Assembly (NCBI GenBank): GCA_029858165.1
Contig: JAOUFO010000092.1
Span: 1-6,990, forward strand
DNA: 6,990 nt
DNA from: Deltaproteobacteria bacterium
Lineage (GTDB): Bacteria > SAR324 > JACQKK01
Direction: 5' to 3'
Below are positions 4,272 through 6,990 of this stretch, piece by piece. The notes below the pieces were generated by a model, which worked only from the letters and a program-made list of their open reading frames with translations, searched no databases and had not been told where the DNA came from. Every line of letters starts with the position of its first letter. Position 1 is the first letter of the stretch. A program made the translations under genes and the position numbers.

Positions 4272-6092
4272 ATGTGCGGAATCAGTGCGGTGGTGGGCCA
4301 AAAAAACATTGTCCCCATTTTGTTTGAATCCATCAAAAATCTGGAATACCGGGGGTATGATTCCTGCGGGATGGCCGTGATCCATGAAGGGAAACTGGCG
4401 TGGAGAAAAAACACCGGCGGGGTGGATGAGGTCAACAAAAAAGAACATTTGACCGGGATGCAGGGTCGGACCGGGATAGCACATACCCGGTGGGCCACCC
4501 ACGGCCGGGTGGATGCCCTCAACGCGCACCCTCATTTGTCTTCTGACGGGCTGTTTGCCATTGTTCACAACGGCATATTTAACAATTACCAGGCCCTGCG
4601 CCAGGAGCTGGAAGCCAAGGGAATCGTGTTTTTATCCCAGACCGACACAGAGGTGCTGGCTCATCTGATCGGGCTGGCCTTTCAGGAATTCGGTCAGGTG
4701 GAACCGGCCCTGCTGGCCGCGTTGGAGCGAGTGGAGGGCACCTACGCAGTGGCCCTGACCACCCCCTTGGAGCCGGAGCGGTTGTATGCGGTGCGCAAGG
4801 GGTCCCCCCTGGTGTTGGGTTTTGGCGAGGGGATTCAATTTGCCGCGTCGGATGTGAACGCTTTTTTACCGTACACCCGTAGCGCCCTGTTTATGGACGA
4901 TGGGGAATACGCGGTGTTGACCCATGACAGCTGGCAGGTGCGCCGGATGGCCGACAGCACCCCGGTGGAAAAATCTCCGGTGCACATAGAATGGGATGCC
5001 GAAACTTCCCGCAAGGGGGGGTATTCCCATTACATGCTGAAGGAGATTTTTGACCAGCCCCTCACCATCACCAATGCCATGAACATCCCCCGCCAGGAAA
5101 TCATCAGTCTGGTGGAAATGATCCGGCAGGCGGGAACCACCTACCTGGTGGGGGTGGGAACCACCTATTATGTGGCCATGGTGGGCCAGTATTTGTGTTC
5201 TCAATTGGCCGGCCGGTATATCCCGGTGGTCAGCTCGGATGAGTTTTATGAACTGGGGGTGGTGGCGCCAGGGGACCTGGTGATTGCCCTGTCCCAATCG
5301 GGAGAAACCTATGACACCCGGATGGCGGTTCAATTTGCCAAAGACCGCAAGGCCCACACCGCCTGTATCGTCAATGTGATGGGGTCCACCCTCAGCCGGA
5401 TGGTGGATCAGGTGATCATGCAAGGCTCCGGCCCGGAAATCTGCGTGGTTTCAACCAAGGCCGCCATTGCCCAAATGGTGATTTTGATGCGGGCGGCCAT
5501 GGAACTGGGATTAAGCGAGGGCCACCTGACAGAGGAGTCCTACCGGGACATTCACAAGGCGTTGGGCGAATTTCCTCAGGTGCTGCAAAAAACCCTCAAC
5601 GAGTTGTCCGGTTTTGTGCGGAATCTGGCCGAAAAGGCAGAGGATTATCAAAACTGGTTGTTCATGGGTCGGGGCATTTACTACCCCATCGCCATGGAGG
5701 CCGCCCTTAAAATGAAGGAAGTGACTTATCTGCATGTGGAGGGGCTGCCCGCCGGATTTTTAAAGCACGGCACCCTGGCCATGGTGGACAGCCGCATGGC
5801 CTCCCTGTTTTTTATCCCCCCCCCGGAAAGCCGGGAACTCCACAAGCAGACCCTGGCCGCCCTGGAAGAGGTAAAGGCCAGAAGCGGGCCGGTGTTCGGC
5901 CTGATGTTTCAGGGGGATACCCAGTCGGCCCAGGTGTTGGACCATTATGTGGAATTGCCCCAGGTTCCGGCGGCCATGGCCCCGTTTATGGAACTGGTGG
6001 TGGCTCAGGTGTTTTCTTACTTTTCCGCCCTCCGTCTGGGGCGCTCCATTGACAAACCCCGCAATCTGGCCAAGTCCGTCACGGTGGGTTGA
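4272..6092 (+). CDS. glmS: Glutamine-fructose-6-phosphate aminotransferase (isomerizing)
   Basis: The 606-aa cytosolic enzyme converts fructose-6-phosphate and glutamine to glucosamine-6-phosphate and glutamate, the entry step to UDP-GlcNAc. The N-terminal class II glutaminase domain (about 1-230) has nucleophile Cys2, HTRWATHG (71-78), HNGIFNNY (99-106) and the QTDTE motif near 123-127. Two SIS domains follow, with SQSGET in the first. The isomerase residues known from E. coli GlmS are present: Glu476, Lys480, Glu483, His499 (KHG) and Lys601 in the NLAKSVTV tail, equivalent to E. coli 481, 485, 488, 504 and 603. The length is normal (E. coli 609). The second motif reads VGVGTTYY rather than the common CGTSY. 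It is probably in an operon with the gene ending 14 bp upstream. The leader is too short for a glmS ribozyme. It appears fully functional. Confidence 0.98.
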   Translation: MCGISAVVGQKNIVPILFESIKNLEYRGYDSCGMAVIHEGKLAWRKNTGGVDEVNKKEHLTGMQGRTGIAHTRWATHGRVDALNAHPHLSSDGLFAIVHNGIFNNYQALRQELEAKGIVFLSQTDTEVLAHLIGLAFQEFGQVEPALLAALERVEGTYAVALTTPLEPERLYAVRKGSPLVLGFGEGIQFAASDVNAFLPYTRSALFMDDGEYAVLTHDSWQVRRMADSTPVEKSPVHIEWDAETSRKGGYSHYMLKEIFDQPLTITNAMNIPRQEIISLVEMIRQAGTTYLVGVGTTYYVAMVGQYLCSQLAGRYIPVVSSDEFYELGVVAPGDLVIALSQSGETYDTRMAVQFAKDRKAHTACIVNVMGSTLSRMVDQVIMQGSGPEICVVSTKAAIAQMVILMRAAMELGLSEGHLTEESYRDIHKALGEFPQVLQKTLNELSGFVRNLAEKAEDYQNWLFMGRGIYYPIAMEAALKMKEVTYLHVEGLPAGFLKHGTLAMVDSRMASLFFIPPPESRELHKQTLAALEEVKARSGPVFGLMFQGDTQSAQVLDHYVELPQVPAAMAPFMELVVAQVFSYFSALRLGRSIDKPRNLAKSVTVG

Positions 6093-6285
6093 CCTCAGAC
6101 GCCATCCGGGAAAAAATCCGCTCCTTTTTTTTAAATCCGGCACAGGCAAACCCTCCCCTATGGATGGGGGCGGTTCCCAAACCCCATTCCGTGCGGATGG
6201 GCCGATTTTTCGGGGGGGCTGGTATTTGGGGGATGCCGTATTTTGGGACGAGCCTGGGGCCAGGGGGGTGATACAGGCGGGGGTG
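6093..6285. other. Convergent intergenic region between glmS and the TPR gene
   Basis: This 193-bp stretch has no supportable gene. It contains a run of A (about 6111-6116) and a run of T (about 6125-6132) that could pair as a weak bidirectional A/T hairpin. It also has a GGATGGGG/CCCCATTCC imperfect stem (6162-6190) and the dyad CCTGG-GG-CCAGG near 6253-6264. None is a classical GC-stem plus T-run terminator, although termination of both convergent genes is expected here. Confidence 0.4.
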
Positions 6286-6990
6286 TTATCTGCCGGCTTC
6301 GTGGTTGGAGAGGGTTTCATAAATGGCCGCGGCGTTCTGGGCTTCTTCCACCATGTTCATTTTGATGTAAATGGTTTTTTTCAACCCGAAAATTTCCCGG
6401 TTGGCCGAATCTATTTTTTCTCCTGCCTCCAGAACATCCAGGGCCTCTTTATACTTATCCTGAGACATCAGAAGTTTGGCGTAGGCCAGCATATTGGGCA
6501 GACCCTTGGGATGAATGGACAGGGCTTTTTGGATGAAGGTGATCCCTTTTTCCAACAATTCGGTTCTTTTTTCTTTTTCTGTGGTGGCCCCGGCCAGCTT
6601 TAATTGGACCAAAGACATGTTCCGGTAGGCCACATCATAGCCTGGGTTTTGCACCAGCGCTTTTTTAAAGTATTCCATCGCCTCGTGTACCCGCTCCTGT
6701 TGCAGCGTCAACACCCCCATGTTGTTGTTGGCCACGGAATTGTGAGGGTCGGTCTCCAGGGTTTTCACCACGGAAACCTTCTTTTTTTCCACCATTTCCT
6801 CGGCGCGCATATTCAAGGCACTGTAAATTTTGGCGGCCGAAAAATAGATATTCACATTCAAAGGGTCATTTAAGGATGCCTGGGATAAAAAACCGATGGC
6901 CTCCTTCAGGTTGGCGGTTCCCCCTTTTTTTACCAGCATGTCGGCCATGGCAATGTAGGAAGGGCTGTATTTTGGGTTGAGATCTATGGC
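6286..6990 (-). CDS. TPR-repeat protein, 5' end beyond the window
   Basis: The visible 234 residues are the C-terminal part; the frame stays open to the right edge and the first residues (AIDLNPKYSPSYIAMADML) are already a TPR helix pair, so the true start lies outside. An internal ATG at 6946-6948 should not be taken as the start. About five tetratricopeptide repeats are visible, with typical pattern pieces such as AIDLNPKYSPSY, NSVANNNMGVL, AMEYFKKALVQNPGYDVAYRN, IQKALSIHPK and YKEALDVLEAGEKID. TPR domains are helical scaffolds for protein-protein contacts, and the partner cannot be told from sequence. No membrane segment is seen in this part. It converges on glmS, so it is not part of that operon. 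It ends with TAA at 6286-6288. Confidence 0.9.
   Translation of the reverse strand, partial: AIDLNPKYSPSYIAMADMLVKKGGTANLKEAIGFLSQASLNDPLNVNIYFSAAKIYSALNMRAEEMVEKKKVSVVKTLETDPHNSVANNNMGVLTLQQERVHEAMEYFKKALVQNPGYDVAYRNMSLVQLKLAGATTEKEKRTELLEKGITFIQKALSIHPKGLPNMLAYAKLLMSQDKYKEALDVLEAGEKIDSANREIFGLKKTIYIKMNMVEEAQNAAAIYETLSNHEAGR

Noticed and set aside
5751..5771. GlmS with Phe where the AGELKHG motif has Glu, as a possible loss of catalysis
   Set aside because: By E. coli numbering the catalytic Glu is the one in the upstream LKE motif (Glu483 here), which is present. The replaced Glu is not one of the catalytic residues I know.
6089..6271. Small plus-strand open frame after glmS
   Set aside because: It overlaps the end of glmS, has no ribosome-binding site, and its translation resembles no family I know.

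Overview
The window is a moderately GC-rich bacterial chromosome segment with housekeeping genes. The style of the proteins, together with an archaeal-type GlmU-like enzyme beside glmS, suggests an anaerobic Desulfobacterota-like bacterium. That placement is an inference from gene content, not from a marker gene.

Left part (1-1994, minus strand). An array of 86-bp tandem repeats (three full copies and the start of a fourth) ends at the stop codon of a 263-aa protein of unknown family. That gene overlaps by 8 bp the 3' end of a Soj-type ParA ATPase gene. Upstream of parA, on the same strand, lies a tRNA-Gly(CCC) gene with a good TTGACA promoter. The tRNA and the two partition-type genes may be one transcript, since no terminator is evident in the 75 bp between tRNA and parA.

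Middle intergenic region (1995-2216). It separates the leftward tRNA/parA unit from the rightward cmk gene. It is unusually rich in dyad symmetry: an inverted repeat over the tRNA -35 element, a 9-bp inverted repeat enclosing a G9 run, and a perfect 16-bp consensus parS site inside a 20-bp palindrome, just ahead of cmk.

Right part (2217-6990). On the plus strand are cytidylate kinase (cmk), then a two-domain nucleotidyltransferase/left-handed beta-helix protein like archaeal GlmU, then glmS, 14 bp downstream and evidently co-transcribed with it. GlmS makes glucosamine-6-phosphate and a GlmU-type enzyme would use glucosamine-1-phosphate, so the pair points to UDP-GlcNAc supply for the envelope. 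Both active-site signatures of the GlmU-like protein are altered. A convergent minus-strand TPR protein gene enters from the right edge and ends 193 bp past glmS.

The most interesting parts are the partition module (ParA, a non-ParB partner, tandem repeats directly behind it and a canonical parS in front) and the GlmU-like protein with degenerate catalytic motifs.
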